Source of the DNA: Verrucomicrobiaceae bacterium
GTDB lineage: Bacteria; Verrucomicrobiota; Verrucomicrobiia; Verrucomicrobiales; Akkermansiaceae
Length of the DNA: 64,000 nucleotides
Assembly (NCBI GenBank): GCA_027491155.1
Contig: JAIXWR010000010.1
Span: forward strand, 62,001 to 126,000
Direction: 5' to 3'
In this document: positions 24,932 through 34,478 of the stretch, one piece after another
Numbering within the stretch: the first letter of the stretch is position 1
Layout of the letters: the number at the start of each line of letters is the position of its first letter
Translations under genes and position numbers: made by a program
The notes under the pieces: generated by a model
What the model was told of the DNA's origin: nothing
Databases searched by the model: none
The model's input: only the letters and a program-made list of their open reading frames with translations

Positions 24932-27355
24932 TCAGGCGTCGCTTTCCGCTTCGCCGGGAGCGGCCGGGCGGGACTTCGGCGGCTCGGGCGGGCCTTCGGG
25001 CAGCAGGGCGCGGATGTCGGTGAGCGGGACCCAGCCGCGGCTTTCGTTGGTGAAGGCGACGTAGGCCCACTCGCCGGAGCGGGTGAGGATGCGGCAAAGG
25101 GAGCCGGCGGGAGCGTCGATGACCTTGGGCGCGGTGCGGGCGGCATCGGTGCGGACCTCGGAAGTGTCGGCAATGACCACCACCTGCTCGCGGGGCGGGG
25201 CGAAGCGGGCGTCGTCGGGATAGTGGCGCCAGGCGAGGTAGCCGCTCACCGCCATCAGCGGAGCGCTGACAAAGCCGGCGATCGCCGCGATGCGGGCGCC
25301 CGCTCCGGGGCGGGTGGCGGGGAAGACGAGCAGGCCGATCGCGACCAGCCACGCGGAGCCCCAGAGCAAGCCTTTCCAGACGCCGAGCGGCACGCGGGCG
25401 AGCTGGTGCTGGTAATCGGGCCGCTGGACGGTGATCGAGCCGAACTTCCGCTCCAGGAAGCGCAGGTTCTGGCGGGCTTCCGGGTGGCCGGGATCGCGCT
25501 CGAGCGCGCGGCGGTAGTAGAGGGCGGCCTCGCCGGGCGAGCCGAGCCGGTAGGCGGCGTTGCCGATGTTGAAGAGGGTGTCCGGCGACAATTGTTCATA
25601 GGGCCCGCTGTCGAGCCATGCCTTGGCTGCGGCATCGTAGCGGCCTTCATTGAAAAGCGTGGCGGCATCCTCCGCGGCGGCGAGGCGATCGTTGGAAAGG
25701 CTCGCCGCGAAGATCAGGAGCGGCAGGGCGATGCGGCGGAGCTGGCGGAGGACGCGCTGGCGTTCGGAGCGCTCGATCTTCGCGTCGGCGGTCTCCGGGC
25801 GGAAGCAGACCTCGTCGCGCTTGGCGAGCACTTCGGCGATCACCGGGTCCTGGCGGTCGCCCAGCCAGCGTTCGATGAAATGACCGACCTTCCGGTAAAA
25901 GTCGCCCGACTGTGCCGGTGCGCGCTCGACGTCGCGCCACTCGCGTTCGCGGGCGACGAGGTCGGGATCCTTGCGCAGGCGCGGCGCGAGCTTGAGCAGG
26001 GCGATGCGGACGATCAGGCCGAGGGCGACCAGTGCCGGGATCACCTGCCAGATCCAGGGCGGCAGGATCCGGCGTGCGGAAACGAGGCCGGCATTGGCGT
26101 TCACCACGCCGAGGATGTCGGTCATTTCCTCGACCGGGATCGGCATCGCCTGAGGAGCTGCCAGGGTCATGCCCGGATTCGTCGAGGGCAGGACGTTTAG
26201 CGGGATCGAGTCGGAGAGCAGCGTCTCGTAGCTCTCCTTCACGGGGTCGAAATAGACGAGGCGGAAGGGCGGGATGGCGCGCTGGGGGCGCAGGGGTCGC
26301 ATGAACTGGCGGAAGGTCACTTCGCCGGCGAGTTCGCGGCGTTCCTCGCCGCGCTCGGCGGAAGAGGCGTCGTAGAGTTTCCAGCCTTCGGAATCGAGCA
26401 GCTCCGGGGGATTCAAGGCGTCGAGGTTGCCGCTGCCGCGGACGGTCATCTCCAGGGTGATCGGGTCGCCTTCGCGGATCTCGGTTTCACCGGCGCGGAC
26501 GCTGAGGTCGAAGGTGCCGATCGCGTTGTCGAAGCCTTCCGGAGCCCCGGCGGGCAGAGGCTTGGAATCGAACTGGATGGCCGGGATCTTGATGTTGACC
26601 TGCTGCAAGTAGGCGCCGTTGAAGTTCTCCACCGAGATCATGCGGAGCTGGAGGCTCAGGGTGGCGGGCCCGAGGGTGGAGGCTCCGATGCGGTTCGTCG
26701 AAACCGTGCTGGGGTAGCTGACCGACGCGAAGCGGCGCCCGAGCAAAGGGGCGCGCTCCAGCCGCGGCTGGGGTTGGAAGCGCCAGGCGGAAAGGCCGTC
26801 GCGCTCGAACTCGGGGATGCCCCAGTCGATCACGTAGACGTCTTCCGGGAAGTAGATCTTGAGCTCCACCGGCTGCTTCTCGCCGACGTAGGGCTTGTCC
26901 TTGAGCGCGTGGAAAGCGGCGGAGTAGCGGATGACCTGCGAGCCGACGGTGACCTGGGTCCACTCGAGCTTCGCGTCGTCGATCACGCGCAGTTCGACCG
27001 GCGAGGTGCGGTGAATCACCCCGTCGAAGCTCAGCTCGATGGCCGGGATGACATAGTTGCCGGTCTCGTAGCTCGAGACGGTGAAGGGGATGAAGAACTC
27101 CGCGCGGCGCCCCGGGCCCATGCGGCGCTGGATGCCGAAGTCGCCGCGGCGGATGACCAGGTCCTTGACGACGGGGACCTCCGGCATGGCGTCGGGGGGG
27201 ACTTCGCCGGGCAGCAGCAGCTCGAGGGTGGCGGTCTCCCCGCGCACGATGAAACGGCTGCTCATGACGGCCTCGACCATGGAGGCGGCGCGGACCTGTG
27301 CCGCTCCGGCGAGCAGGAGGAACAGGGCGATGGGAAAGTGGATGAAGCGGTTCAC
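24932..27355 (-). CDS. BatD-like protein fused to TPR and SH3-type domains (BatD-BatE)
   Basis: An 807-residue envelope protein. A GTG start gives a signal peptide ([23 protein letters not shown]); an ATG alternative would remove it. Residues about 25-420 are BatD/oxygen-tolerance beta domains, followed by a membrane helix near 440-460, a charged cytosolic-type linker, another hydrophobic stretch near 545-560, TPR repeats (about 565-640: [53 protein letters not shown]), two helices (about 670-730) and a C-terminal SH3-like module ([20 protein letters not shown]...[18 protein letters not shown]). In Bacteroides batD and batE are separate genes. It acts with BatA, BatB, MoxR and DUF58 proteins in an unresolved envelope or stress function. 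Confidence 0.88.
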   Translation of the reverse strand: MNRFIHFPIALFLLLAGAAQVRAASMVEAVMSSRFIVRGETATLELLLPGEVPPDAMPEVPVVKDLVIRRGDFGIQRRMGPGRRAEFFIPFTVSSYETGNYVIPAIELSFDGVIHRTSPVELRVIDDAKLEWTQVTVGSQVIRYSAAFHALKDKPYVGEKQPVELKIYFPEDVYVIDWGIPEFERDGLSAWRFQPQPRLERAPLLGRRFASVSYPSTVSTNRIGASTLGPATLSLQLRMISVENFNGAYLQQVNIKIPAIQFDSKPLPAGAPEGFDNAIGTFDLSVRAGETEIREGDPITLEMTVRGSGNLDALNPPELLDSEGWKLYDASSAERGEERRELAGEVTFRQFMRPLRPQRAIPPFRLVYFDPVKESYETLLSDSIPLNVLPSTNPGMTLAAPQAMPIPVEEMTDILGVVNANAGLVSARRILPPWIWQVIPALVALGLIVRIALLKLAPRLRKDPDLVAREREWRDVERAPAQSGDFYRKVGHFIERWLGDRQDPVIAEVLAKRDEVCFRPETADAKIERSERQRVLRQLRRIALPLLIFAASLSNDRLAAAEDAATLFNEGRYDAAAKAWLDSGPYEQLSPDTLFNIGNAAYRLGSPGEAALYYRRALERDPGHPEARQNLRFLERKFGSITVQRPDYQHQLARVPLGVWKGLLWGSAWLVAIGLLVFPATRPGAGARIAAIAGFVSAPLMAVSGYLAWRHYPDDARFAPPREQVVVIADTSEVRTDAARTAPKVIDAPAGSLCRILTRSGEWAYVAFTNESRGWVPLTDIRALLPEGPPEPPKSRPAAPGEAESDA

Positions 27356-27369
27356 GGTGCGGAAAATGA

Positions 27370-29460
27370 TTACCAGTCCTTCTCGGTTTGCTCGTAGCGG
27401 AGGTTGCCGGGCGAAAGGGCGCCTTTCTCGAAGTCGGCGTTTTCGCGGAGGATGCGGCGGGCGGCCTCCTCGGGGGTTTCGCCGGGCTTCGGCTTGTTGC
27501 CGCCCTTCTTGTCGGAGTCGCCGGGCTTGTTGTCCTCGGGGCGGTCGCCGCCCTTGCCCTGCTGCTCCTTCTCGTCGCCCTCGCCGCCGCCTTCGCCCTC
27601 GCGCTCCTGGTCGCCCTTGCCCTCGCCTTCCTGCTCACCCTCGCCGCCTTCGCCTTCCGGCTGCGGCTGGTCGCCTTCCCCCTCGCCCTCGCCGGGCTGA
27701 GGCATCGGCTGGATCTGCTGGGCGTTCTCCTGGACTTCCTCGAGGATTTCCTTGAGCCGCTTGAGGTGCTTGACGGTGAGGGCGCGGTTGTGGGTGGCGT
27801 TCGCCAGCGATGGATCGTAGCGGAGCGCGCTGTCGAAGTGCTTCACGGCGTCGATCCAGTCGCTGAGGACCGAACCGAAGCGGTTGAAGCCGGCGGTCTC
27901 GCCGTTCTCGGGGACTTCGCCCTGGGTCCACTCGGAAAGGGCTTGGCGCACCATCGCGTCGAACTTGGCCATCGGGTCCTGCTTCGCCTCCTTGGCTTCC
28001 GGCTTTTCGGGCTCGGTGCCCTGGGGCTCCTCCTCGCCGGAGAGCCCGAGGATGGCATCGGCGATGCGGCTGAAGGCATCGGACTTCTTCTCGGTTTCGC
28101 TCGGCGCGACCTCCGGATAGGAAGCACCGTTGGAAAGCCTCCGCCAGCCGCTGCCGAAGAGCTCGGTGCCGAGGCCGTGGTGGGCGGCGGCGCGGACCTT
28201 CGGATCGTTGGAACGGAGCGCCTCGCTGAAGCCGTGACGGGCGGCATCGTGGTCGCCCTTCAGGTAGGCGGCATTGCCCTGCGCGAGCCGGTAGCGGGCG
28301 GCGCGCTCGACGCTGCGGGATTCGTCCGCGAGCTTGTCGAAAAGATTCATCGCGTCCTCGTGACGGCCTTCGGCGAGGGCCCGGCGGGCATCGTCCTCCT
28401 CGCCGGCGCGGACCGGCTGCGGGAAGAGCATCAGGCAAGCCGTGGCCGCGGCGGCGCTGGCCGGGCCGAGTCCGCGCCAGCGGGTGCCGGCGACGACCGA
28501 GGCGATGAGCAGCAGGATGCCCGGCAGGACGAACCACTGGTAATACTCCACCGGCACCGAGCGCTCGCGGCCGGCGATTTCGAACTGCTCCATGTCGGAG
28601 ATCGCGAGCTTCACCATTTCCGGAATGCTGGCGGCGGAAGTGGCCACGGCGAAGCGTCCGCCGGTTTCCTGGGACAGCCGCTTGAGCGCGGCGGCATTGA
28701 TCGCGCTGCGGATGACATTGCCGGCGCGGTCGCGGTGGCGGCCGTCGGGGTAGTCCTTGTCCGGCACGTAGTCTCCCTGCTCGGTGCCGACGGCGATGGT
28801 GAAGACATACACGCCGGCGCGCTTGGCCTCGGCGGCGAGCTCCATCATCCGGCCGCTGGTTTCCTCGCCATCGGTCAGCAGGATCAGCGCGTTTTCTTTC
28901 TGGCCGGTCTCCTTGAGCGTCTTGATCGCCAGCTCGAGGGCTCCTTCCAGGTTCGATCCGCCGAGCGGGATGTAGTTGGTGTCCGCCTGGTCGATCGTTT
29001 CGCGGACCGCGGCGTGGTCGGGCGTCAGCGGGGCGATGAGGTAAGGCTCGCCCGCGAATCCGAGCAGGCCGATGCGGTCGTTCGGCAGGGCTTCGATCAG
29101 GTCGTAGCAAAGGGTCTTGGCCTGGGTCAGTCGGTCCGGCTTGAGGTCGCTGACCAGCATGCTGCGGGAAAGGTCGAGCGCCAGCAGGACATTGCGGCCG
29201 CGGGAGGTCTCGGTTTCGAGGCCTTTCTTCGTCTGGGGCCGGGCCAGGCCGACGGCCAGCAGGGCCACGGCACCGAGCAGGAAAGCGAATGCGAGCCAGC
29301 GGGGCAGGGGGCTGCCGCGGCGCAGCAACTTCGGCCGCAAGCGCGGCGCGGCAAAGGCGGCCCACTGCTTGCGGCGGAAGCGGGCCACAAGGATCGCGCC
29401 CGTCACGAACAGCGGGATGAGCAGCAGGAGGGCCAGCCAGGCGGGTTGGGCGAGGGTCAT
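27370..29460 (-). CDS. BatB-like VWA membrane protein fused to BatC-like TPR region
   Basis: A 696-residue protein. N-terminal helices (about 6-25 and 50-72) precede a von Willebrand A domain with an intact MIDAS: DLSRSMLVS (DxSxS), a Thr in GGSNLEG region and LLTDGEE. A further helix lies near 320. From about 350 the protein is periplasmic-type with TPR units (EGRHEDAMNLFDKLADESRSVERAARYRLAQGNAAYLKGDHDAARHGF, shown here only by position 365-430) and a third unit near 560. Residues about 590-660 are almost entirely Gly/Glu/Gln/Lys/Asp. BatB and BatC are separate genes in Bacteroides, so this is a fusion. Start ATG 29460 overlaps the BatA stop as ATGA. Confidence 0.88.
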   Translation of the reverse strand: MTLAQPAWLALLLLIPLFVTGAILVARFRRKQWAAFAAPRLRPKLLRRGSPLPRWLAFAFLLGAVALLAVGLARPQTKKGLETETSRGRNVLLALDLSRSMLVSDLKPDRLTQAKTLCYDLIEALPNDRIGLLGFAGEPYLIAPLTPDHAAVRETIDQADTNYIPLGGSNLEGALELAIKTLKETGQKENALILLTDGEETSGRMMELAAEAKRAGVYVFTIAVGTEQGDYVPDKDYPDGRHRDRAGNVIRSAINAAALKRLSQETGGRFAVATSAASIPEMVKLAISDMEQFEIAGRERSVPVEYYQWFVLPGILLLIASVVAGTRWRGLGPASAAAATACLMLFPQPVRAGEEDDARRALAEGRHEDAMNLFDKLADESRSVERAARYRLAQGNAAYLKGDHDAARHGFSEALRSNDPKVRAAAHHGLGTELFGSGWRRLSNGASYPEVAPSETEKKSDAFSRIADAILGLSGEEEPQGTEPEKPEAKEAKQDPMAKFDAMVRQALSEWTQGEVPENGETAGFNRFGSVLSDWIDAVKHFDSALRYDPSLANATHNRALTVKHLKRLKEILEEVQENAQQIQPMPQPGEGEGEGDQPQPEGEGGEGEQEGEGKGDQEREGEGGGEGDEKEQQGKGGDRPEDNKPGDSDKKGGNKPKPGETPEEAARRILRENADFEKGALSPGNLRYEQTEKDW

Positions 29461-30458
29461 GGCGAGGGCGGCGGGTTGAGGGCCAGGACGAGGGCGGCGG
29501 ACAGCGCGCCGATCACGGCCGCGACGAGGAACCAGGGGAAAAGTTCGACGTCCTCGATGACGGTGCGGGAGATGGTCTCTGACTTCTCGAGGTCGTTGAT
29601 CGATTGGAAAGTGCCTTCGAGTTCGGCCACGTTCTGCGCCCAATAGTGCTCGCCGCCGGTGATGGCGGCGATCTTGCGCAAGGTGGGCAGATCGAACTCC
29701 TGGCGCGCGAAGCGCTGGATGTCGGACGACACGCGCCCTTCCTCGGTGCCGATCGCCACGGTGTAGATCTTGATGCCGAGCTTCTTCGCATTCTCCGCCG
29801 CTTCGATCGGCGAGATCTTGCCGGAGTTCGAGGCGCCGTCGGTGATCAGCACGATGATCTTGCTCTTCGCGTCGCGGGAGTCGAGGCGGGTCGAGGCGGC
29901 GGAAATGGCGGAACCGATGGCCGTGCCCATTTCCTTGAGGATGTTCAGGTCGACCTTCTTGAAGCTCTGCAGCAGCCAGTCGTGGTCGAGGGTGATCGGA
30001 CTCACGGAGTAAGGACGGCCGGAGTAGATCACCATGCCGATGCGATCGTCCGGGCGGCTGCGGATGAAATTGTGGACGACCGCCTTGGCGGCATCGATCC
30101 GTTGCAAGGGCCGGCTGTCCGGGGTGCGGAAGTCGTCGATGCTCATCGACAGCGAGACGTCGAAGGCGATGGCGATGTCGATGCCGCTGGCGGTCTTGGA
30201 TTGGTATTCATTGCGCCAGACCGGGCGGGCCAAGGCGACGGTGGCAGCGACGATGGCGAACATCGCGAGCGGCAGGCCGAAAGACCACGCGGTGCGGCGG
30301 ACCTTGGCACCGAGACTGACCAGGACGGAGAGGGTGGAGAAGGTGATCGCCGCTTCGGCACCGCGTCCGCGCCGCAGCAGGAAGAGCAGCACGCAGGGGA
30401 TCAGCAGCAGGAGCCACTGCGGCTGCGCGAAACGGAAATGTTCGAGGAAGTCCCTCAT
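29457..30458 (-). CDS. BatA-like VWA-domain membrane protein
   Basis: A 333-residue inner-membrane protein with the aerotolerance-type N-terminus (MRDFLEHFRFAQPQWLLLLI), two helices (about 14-30 and 58-78), a von Willebrand A domain (about 90-290) and a C-terminal helix (about 308-328). The MIDAS motif is complete: DVSLSMSIDD, T in MGTAIGSAI and ITDGASNSG. VWA domains of this class bind partner proteins through a metal ion. ATGA overlaps tie it to the gene on each side. It presumably forms a complex with the BatB-like protein encoded next. Confidence 0.9.
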   Translation of the reverse strand: MRDFLEHFRFAQPQWLLLLIPCVLLFLLRRGRGAEAAITFSTLSVLVSLGAKVRRTAWSFGLPLAMFAIVAATVALARPVWRNEYQSKTASGIDIAIAFDVSLSMSIDDFRTPDSRPLQRIDAAKAVVHNFIRSRPDDRIGMVIYSGRPYSVSPITLDHDWLLQSFKKVDLNILKEMGTAIGSAISAASTRLDSRDAKSKIIVLITDGASNSGKISPIEAAENAKKLGIKIYTVAIGTEEGRVSSDIQRFARQEFDLPTLRKIAAITGGEHYWAQNVAELEGTFQSINDLEKSETISRTVIEDVELFPWFLVAAVIGALSAALVLALNPPPSP

Positions 30459-30967
30459 GCGGGATGGTGCTGGTGGAGTCGGTCGAGCAACTGGCGTGCC
30501 CCGTTGAACAGCGCCGCCGGATCGCCCGTTGCGTCCGGACCATACTTCAAGCGGGCCAAATGCGAAAACCCTTCCGCGGTGACCTTGCGCAGGTCTGCCG
30601 GATATTTCTCCAGGACCTGGTGGCGGGCGACGAATTCCTCGTGGGTCTCGAACAGGGCCGGATCGCCGCAGACATCGGCGAGGTAGCGGCGGAGCGTGAC
30701 GGAAACGCGGGTGGCGGCTTGCTGGATGCCGCCGCCGGGGGCGGACTCCAGCGCGGCCTTGGCGCGGACATAGGCTTCCTGCCGGGCCTTTGCCGGATCC
30801 TCGGCCGAGGTCCGGGCGCGACGGAAGAAAATCACCAGCAGGGCGAGTCCCAGCACGGCCGCGGCCGCGGCGAACCAGACCCACGGGGGAATCCCGGCAT
30901 CGGGCAACAGCGGCTCGGCGGGAACCAGTTCCCGCAAGGCCATCGCGTCTTCGGTGCTATCTGCCAT
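30455..30967 (-). CDS. DUF4381-like single-pass membrane protein of the Bat operon
   Basis: A 170-residue protein with a short N-terminal segment, one membrane helix (about 27-47, WVWFAAAAAVLGLALLVIFF) and a cytosolic helical domain. This position and architecture, between the DUF58 gene and batA, match the DUF4381-type proteins of MoxR/Bat operons; I see no catalytic motif. The ATG at 30967 is used; a second ATG eight codons on (MALRELVPAEPLLP) is also plausible and matches the common PLPAPP-like start of this family. It overlaps batA by ATGA. Confidence 0.75.
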   Translation of the reverse strand: MADSTEDAMALRELVPAEPLLPDAGIPPWVWFAAAAAVLGLALLVIFFRRARTSAEDPAKARQEAYVRAKAALESAPGGGIQQAATRVSVTLRRYLADVCGDPALFETHEEFVARHQVLEKYPADLRKVTAEGFSHLARLKYGPDATGDPAALFNGARQLLDRLHQHHPA

Positions 30968-30981
30968 GAATGATGCGCGGT

Positions 30982-31875
30982 CTAACGGGTCCGTTTGCGG
31001 GCCCGCTTCTTGAGAAGCCGGTGGAGATCGCCGAGCCGGTCGCGGTCGGTCGAGATGCGGGCGTGGTCGATGCCGTTCTTCTTGCAGGTCTGCTGGACGC
31101 CTTCGGACTGGCGCCGCATCAGCTTTTCATAACCCATCCGCAGATTGGCGTTGTTGGTGTTGATCTTGGCTTCCCAGCCGGTCTCGGGGTCGGTGAAGAC
31201 GACCTTGCCGGCCCGCGGCAGCGTCATTTCGAGCGGGTCGTTGATCTGCAGCGCGATGGTCTCGTGCTTGCGCGCGAGCTTGGCCAGCGGCTTGTCGATC
31301 GGATCGTCGAAGAAGTCCGAGATCATGAAGATGAACGCCTTCCGCCGCAACGTGCGGATCAGGAAATCGCAGGCCGCGGCAATCGAGGTGCCTGGGGTCG
31401 GCGGTTCGGCCATGAGGATGTCGCGGACGATTCGCAGGACGTGGCGGGTGCCCTTGGCGGGCGGGACGTAGGCGAAAGCTTCCTTGGCGAACAGCAGCAG
31501 GCCGACCTTGTCGCCGTTGCCGACCGCGCTGAAGCCGAGGATGGCCGCCGCTTCCGCCGCCGCCTCGCGCTTGGAGAAATGCACGCTGCCGAAGTCCGCC
31601 GAGCCGGAAACGTCCACCGCCAGCACCACGGCCAGTTCACGCTCCTCGCGGAACTTGCGGATGAAGGGCGTGCCCATGCGGGCCGTGACGTTCCAGTCGA
31701 TGAAGCGGATCTCGTCGCCGTGGGCGTATTCGCGGAAGTCGTCGAAATCGAGGCCCTGCCCGCGGAAGGACGACTGGTATTCCCCCGCGAAGGTCTCCTT
31801 CACGAGGCGCCGTGCCTTGAGCTCGAGCTTCCGCACCCGGCTCATCACTTCCTCGATGTGCTCGTCGTGGGTCAT
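30982..31875 (-). CDS. DUF58 domain protein
   Basis: A 297-residue cytosolic protein of the MoxR-associated DUF58 family. The N-terminal block, SSFRGQGLDFDDFREYAHGDEIRFIDWNVTAR, of which FREYAHGDEIRFIDW is diagnostic, is followed by a VWA-like fold with DVSGSADF (DxSxS). No membrane helices are present. It lies 5 bp after moxR and 14 bp before the DUF4381-like gene. DUF58 proteins are thought to be substrates or adaptors of the MoxR AAA+ chaperone. Confidence 0.92.
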   Translation of the reverse strand: MTHDEHIEEVMSRVRKLELKARRLVKETFAGEYQSSFRGQGLDFDDFREYAHGDEIRFIDWNVTARMGTPFIRKFREERELAVVLAVDVSGSADFGSVHFSKREAAAEAAAILGFSAVGNGDKVGLLLFAKEAFAYVPPAKGTRHVLRIVRDILMAEPPTPGTSIAAACDFLIRTLRRKAFIFMISDFFDDPIDKPLAKLARKHETIALQINDPLEMTLPRAGKVVFTDPETGWEAKINTNNANLRMGYEKLMRRQSEGVQQTCKKNGIDHARISTDRDRLGDLHRLLKKRARKRTR

Positions 31876-31880
31876 GGTCT

Positions 31881-32864
31881 TCAGGGCACCGGCACCTTGG
31901 CGAGGATCCGGTCGAGGATCTGGTCGGTGTTCACTTCCTCGGCTTCCGCCTCGTAGCTGAGCAGGATGCGGTGGCGGAGGACGTCGTGGGCCATGTCCTT
32001 GACGTCCTGCGGGGTCACGAAGGCGCGACCGGCGGTGAAGGCCCGGGCGCGGGCGGTGAGGGCGAGGTTGATGGTGCCGCGCGGCGAGGCACCGGCGCGG
32101 ATGAGGTGCTTCAGCCCTCCATCGACCTTGGCCGGGAAGCGGGTCGCGCGGATCAGGTCGACGATGTATTCGCGGACCGCGGGATCGATGTAGATCTGGT
32201 TCACGTAGGAGCGGGACTGCGCGACCTGCTGCGGGCTGGCGACGGTCTTGGTCTGGTAGGGCGCGACCGAGGTCGCCATCCGGTCAAGAACCAGCAGTTC
32301 CTCCTCCTTGGAAGGGTAGCCGACGCTGACCTTGAGCAGGAAGCGGTCGAGCTGGGCTTCCGGGAGCTGGTAGGTTCCCTCCTGGTCGATCGGGTTCTGG
32401 GTGGCGAGCACCAGGAAGGGCTCCGGCAGGCGGTAGGTGGTGTCGGCCAGGGTGACCTGGCGCTCCTGCATCGCTTCGAGCAGGGCCGACTGCACCTTGG
32501 CCGGGGCGCGGTTGATTTCGTCGGCGAGGATCAGGTTGTTGAAAATGGGGCCGAGCTTGGGCGAGAATTTCGCTTCCTGCGGGTTGTAGACCATCGTGCC
32601 GAGAAGGTCGGCGGGCAGCAGGTCGGGCGTGAACTGGAAGCGGGCGAAGCTGGCGTCGAGCGAGCCGGAGAGGGCCTTGACCGCCAGGGTCTTCGCGAGG
32701 CCGGGGACGCCTTCAAGCAGGACGTGGCCGTTGCACAGCAGGCCGATCACGAGGCGGTCGACCAGCCGGTCCTGCCCCACGAGCACGCGGCCCATTTCCT
32801 CTTTCACGGCGGCGATCCATCCGCTGGTGGCGGCGATCCGTTCCTGCAATTCTTCGGTGGTCAT
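31881..32864 (-). CDS. MoxR family AAA+ ATPase
   Basis: A 327-residue cytosolic AAA+ chaperone that heads the operon. Walker A is LLEGVPGLAKT (degenerate, as usual in MoxR), Walker B LILADEINRA, sensor 1 LATQNPIDQEG, the arginine finger region PEAQLDRF, and a C-terminal lid domain from about residue 200. The ATG at 32864 begins MTTEELQERI. MoxR proteins mature or insert cofactors into partner VWA proteins; here six further genes follow with gaps of at most 34 bp, so they are probably one transcript ending at the terminator near 24250. Confidence 0.95.
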   Translation of the reverse strand: MTTEELQERIAATSGWIAAVKEEMGRVLVGQDRLVDRLVIGLLCNGHVLLEGVPGLAKTLAVKALSGSLDASFARFQFTPDLLPADLLGTMVYNPQEAKFSPKLGPIFNNLILADEINRAPAKVQSALLEAMQERQVTLADTTYRLPEPFLVLATQNPIDQEGTYQLPEAQLDRFLLKVSVGYPSKEEELLVLDRMATSVAPYQTKTVASPQQVAQSRSYVNQIYIDPAVREYIVDLIRATRFPAKVDGGLKHLIRAGASPRGTINLALTARARAFTAGRAFVTPQDVKDMAHDVLRHRILLSYEAEAEEVNTDQILDRILAKVPVP

Positions 32865-32985
32865 GTGTGGCTTCTGCGGGAGAGTGGCTGTGCAAATCCG
32901 GTACCGCCAGTGCGAATGCGTGACAGCAGGGGGCAAAGCGTCCCGGCCGGCGAAGGCTGTCTGAAAAAGGCCCCGCTTGGCAGAC

Positions 32986-34368
32986 TCATCCGAAGCGCTC
33001 CGCGAGGCGGGCCAGCGACTCGCCGGCGGCCCGGGCGGTGGCGGCGAACTCGCGCGACACCCGCTGGTCGGCGATCACCCGGTTCCAGAACTCCCGGGCC
33101 GGCGGTAGCATCTCCCGCCAGGCCTCCGCCGCGGCCGGCACCGGAGGCTGCGGGGTAAAGGGCCGCTCGGTCAGTTCGCCCTGAGGGCCGGGTGCCCAGA
33201 ACAGCGGCGCCAGGCCGGCCAGCGGCGCGAGCGCGAGCGGCAGTGTATCGGTGAATTGGAAATGGAGATCTCCGGAGAGCGGGCCGACGGCACCGGCGAA
33301 CTCGGCGAACGCCTGCAACCGCCGGGCTTGGTGGACGGTCGCGGCGTCCACGAGGTGGGCACCCTGCAGATCGAGAACGCGGCCGATCCAGTCCGCCCGG
33401 CTCTCGCCGCCCACGGCACCATGCAGCGCATCGAGGGAAACGTGGCCGCGGCGACCGCCTTGGGGTGTCCGGTCCCAGCGGCCGATTTCGAGGAATCTCC
33501 TGCCACCGGCATCAATCAGGCGGCATGGGGCGGTTGGCAGCCCGGCTTCCGCGAGGACGGACAAGGCGTGAAATTCCATCGCCAGCAGGTCGGCCCAGCG
33601 GCGCCCGTGGAGCTGGCCCGTGGGCGGGGAGAACTTCACGACCACGGGGCGGCGCTCGAGGCTCGATTCCTCGAGCGTGGCCCGGAAGACCGCTTGCCCG
33701 GCGGCGGAGGCTCCGCCCGGCGACCACCCGGCCGCGGTGCGCGCCGCCCATTCCGGATAACGGATCATTGCCTGATGAGGAGCCAGCGACCATTCGGGAT
33801 CCGGGGTCACCTGCAGGCCCAGCGCCCGTCGCAGGCAGTCGTCGCCGACCACGAGGTCGCCCGGCAGGTCCTCGCCCCAACTGGCGACGAACTGCATCAC
33901 GTCGTCCTCGTCCCATCTCGACGGATCGTCCGGGAACCGGTGGTTCCGCCCCGCCGCGCCCGGTAGCGGGCCTTGGCGGAGGAAGTCGCCGAGGAAGAAG
34001 GGCAGGCCCTTCCAGACCCCCTCCGGGTCGGAAAAGCGGGACGCCCAGTCGGGCGGAGCGGACGTCCAGCTCATGCGCCAGGCCCGGTGGAAGGCCTCAA
34101 GCTGGCCCCAGAGGTGCGCCCGGCCATGGTCGTCGATCCGGTAGAGCGGAAACACGGCGTCCATTTCCCGCACTTTCCTCCGGAGGGCGTAGCGCGTCCT
34201 GCGGGTCGCCCCGAAGCTCGCCAGTTCCTTGCCGAGATCGCCCAAAGTGCGGGTGATGGTGGACCGGTCGACCCGGAAGCGATCCGCCAGCTCGCTGGCA
34301 GGGGTGGGGCCTTGCGACATGAGACGCAGGGCGAGGTCGCCTGCGCTGATTTTCGGGGGGCGGGACAT
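32986..34368 (-). CDS. HipA-family protein, YjjJ type, with degenerate kinase core
   Basis: A 460-residue protein resembling YjjJ: an N-terminal winged helix (about 8-65, DLALRLMSQGPTPASELADRF, SRSTITRTLG-like) fused to a HipA-like kinase. The ATP lysine is probable in RRPVVVKFSP (K245) and a catalytic-type Asp in GDLHFQF (D367). In E. coli HipA this loop is ATDGHAKN with N314 and a later YDII with D332 binding metal. By my alignment the equivalents here are F372 and G385 (LAPLAGLAP), so both metal ligands seem lost. No separate HipB-like antitoxin gene is adjacent; the fused HTH may replace it. Start ATG 34368; two copies of a 15-bp box lie upstream. Confidence 0.8.
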   Translation of the reverse strand: MSRPPKISAGDLALRLMSQGPTPASELADRFRVDRSTITRTLGDLGKELASFGATRRTRYALRRKVREMDAVFPLYRIDDHGRAHLWGQLEAFHRAWRMSWTSAPPDWASRFSDPEGVWKGLPFFLGDFLRQGPLPGAAGRNHRFPDDPSRWDEDDVMQFVASWGEDLPGDLVVGDDCLRRALGLQVTPDPEWSLAPHQAMIRYPEWAARTAAGWSPGGASAAGQAVFRATLEESSLERRPVVVKFSPPTGQLHGRRWADLLAMEFHALSVLAEAGLPTAPCRLIDAGGRRFLEIGRWDRTPQGGRRGHVSLDALHGAVGGESRADWIGRVLDLQGAHLVDAATVHQARRLQAFAEFAGAVGPLSGDLHFQFTDTLPLALAPLAGLAPLFWAPGPQGELTERPFTPQPPVPAAAEAWREMLPPAREFWNRVIADQRVSREFAATARAAGESLARLAERFG

Positions 34369-34377
34369 CAGCTGCGA

Positions 34378-34469
34378 GTTTTGCAGCGAAAAAACGGACG
34401 AATTCCGGCAATCGGTCAATTGGCAATCAGCAAGTCACGGATTCCCAATCGATTGTTTTGCACTGAAAA
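34378..34469 (-). promoter_or_regulatory. Paired 15-bp boxes in the leader of the HipA-like gene
   Basis: GTTTTGCAGCGAAAA (34378-34392) and GTTTTGCACTGAAAA (34455-34469) differ at 2 of 15 positions and are 77 bp apart in the same orientation. The first ends 9 bp upstream of the hipA-like ATG; the second is 9 bp beyond the DUF5069 stop. Each is itself nearly palindromic (TTTTGC...GCGAAAA). The whole 110-bp gap is AT-rich for this genome. They are candidate operators for the fused winged helix; this is inference from sequence repetition. Confidence 0.5.
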
Positions 34470-34478
34470 TTCAAGGAT

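Noticed and set aside
27600-27700. Tandem DNA repeat in the BatB gene
   Set aside because: The repetitive look comes from a Gly/Glu/Gln/Asp-rich protein tract with varied codons, not from a conserved repeat unit.
27388-29646. Open frame of about 750 codons on the plus strand, opposite the BatB gene
   Set aside because: It mirrors the GC-rich third positions of BatB; its translation is low-complexity Leu/Ala/Gly with no domain, whereas the minus strand has a full VWA/TPR protein.
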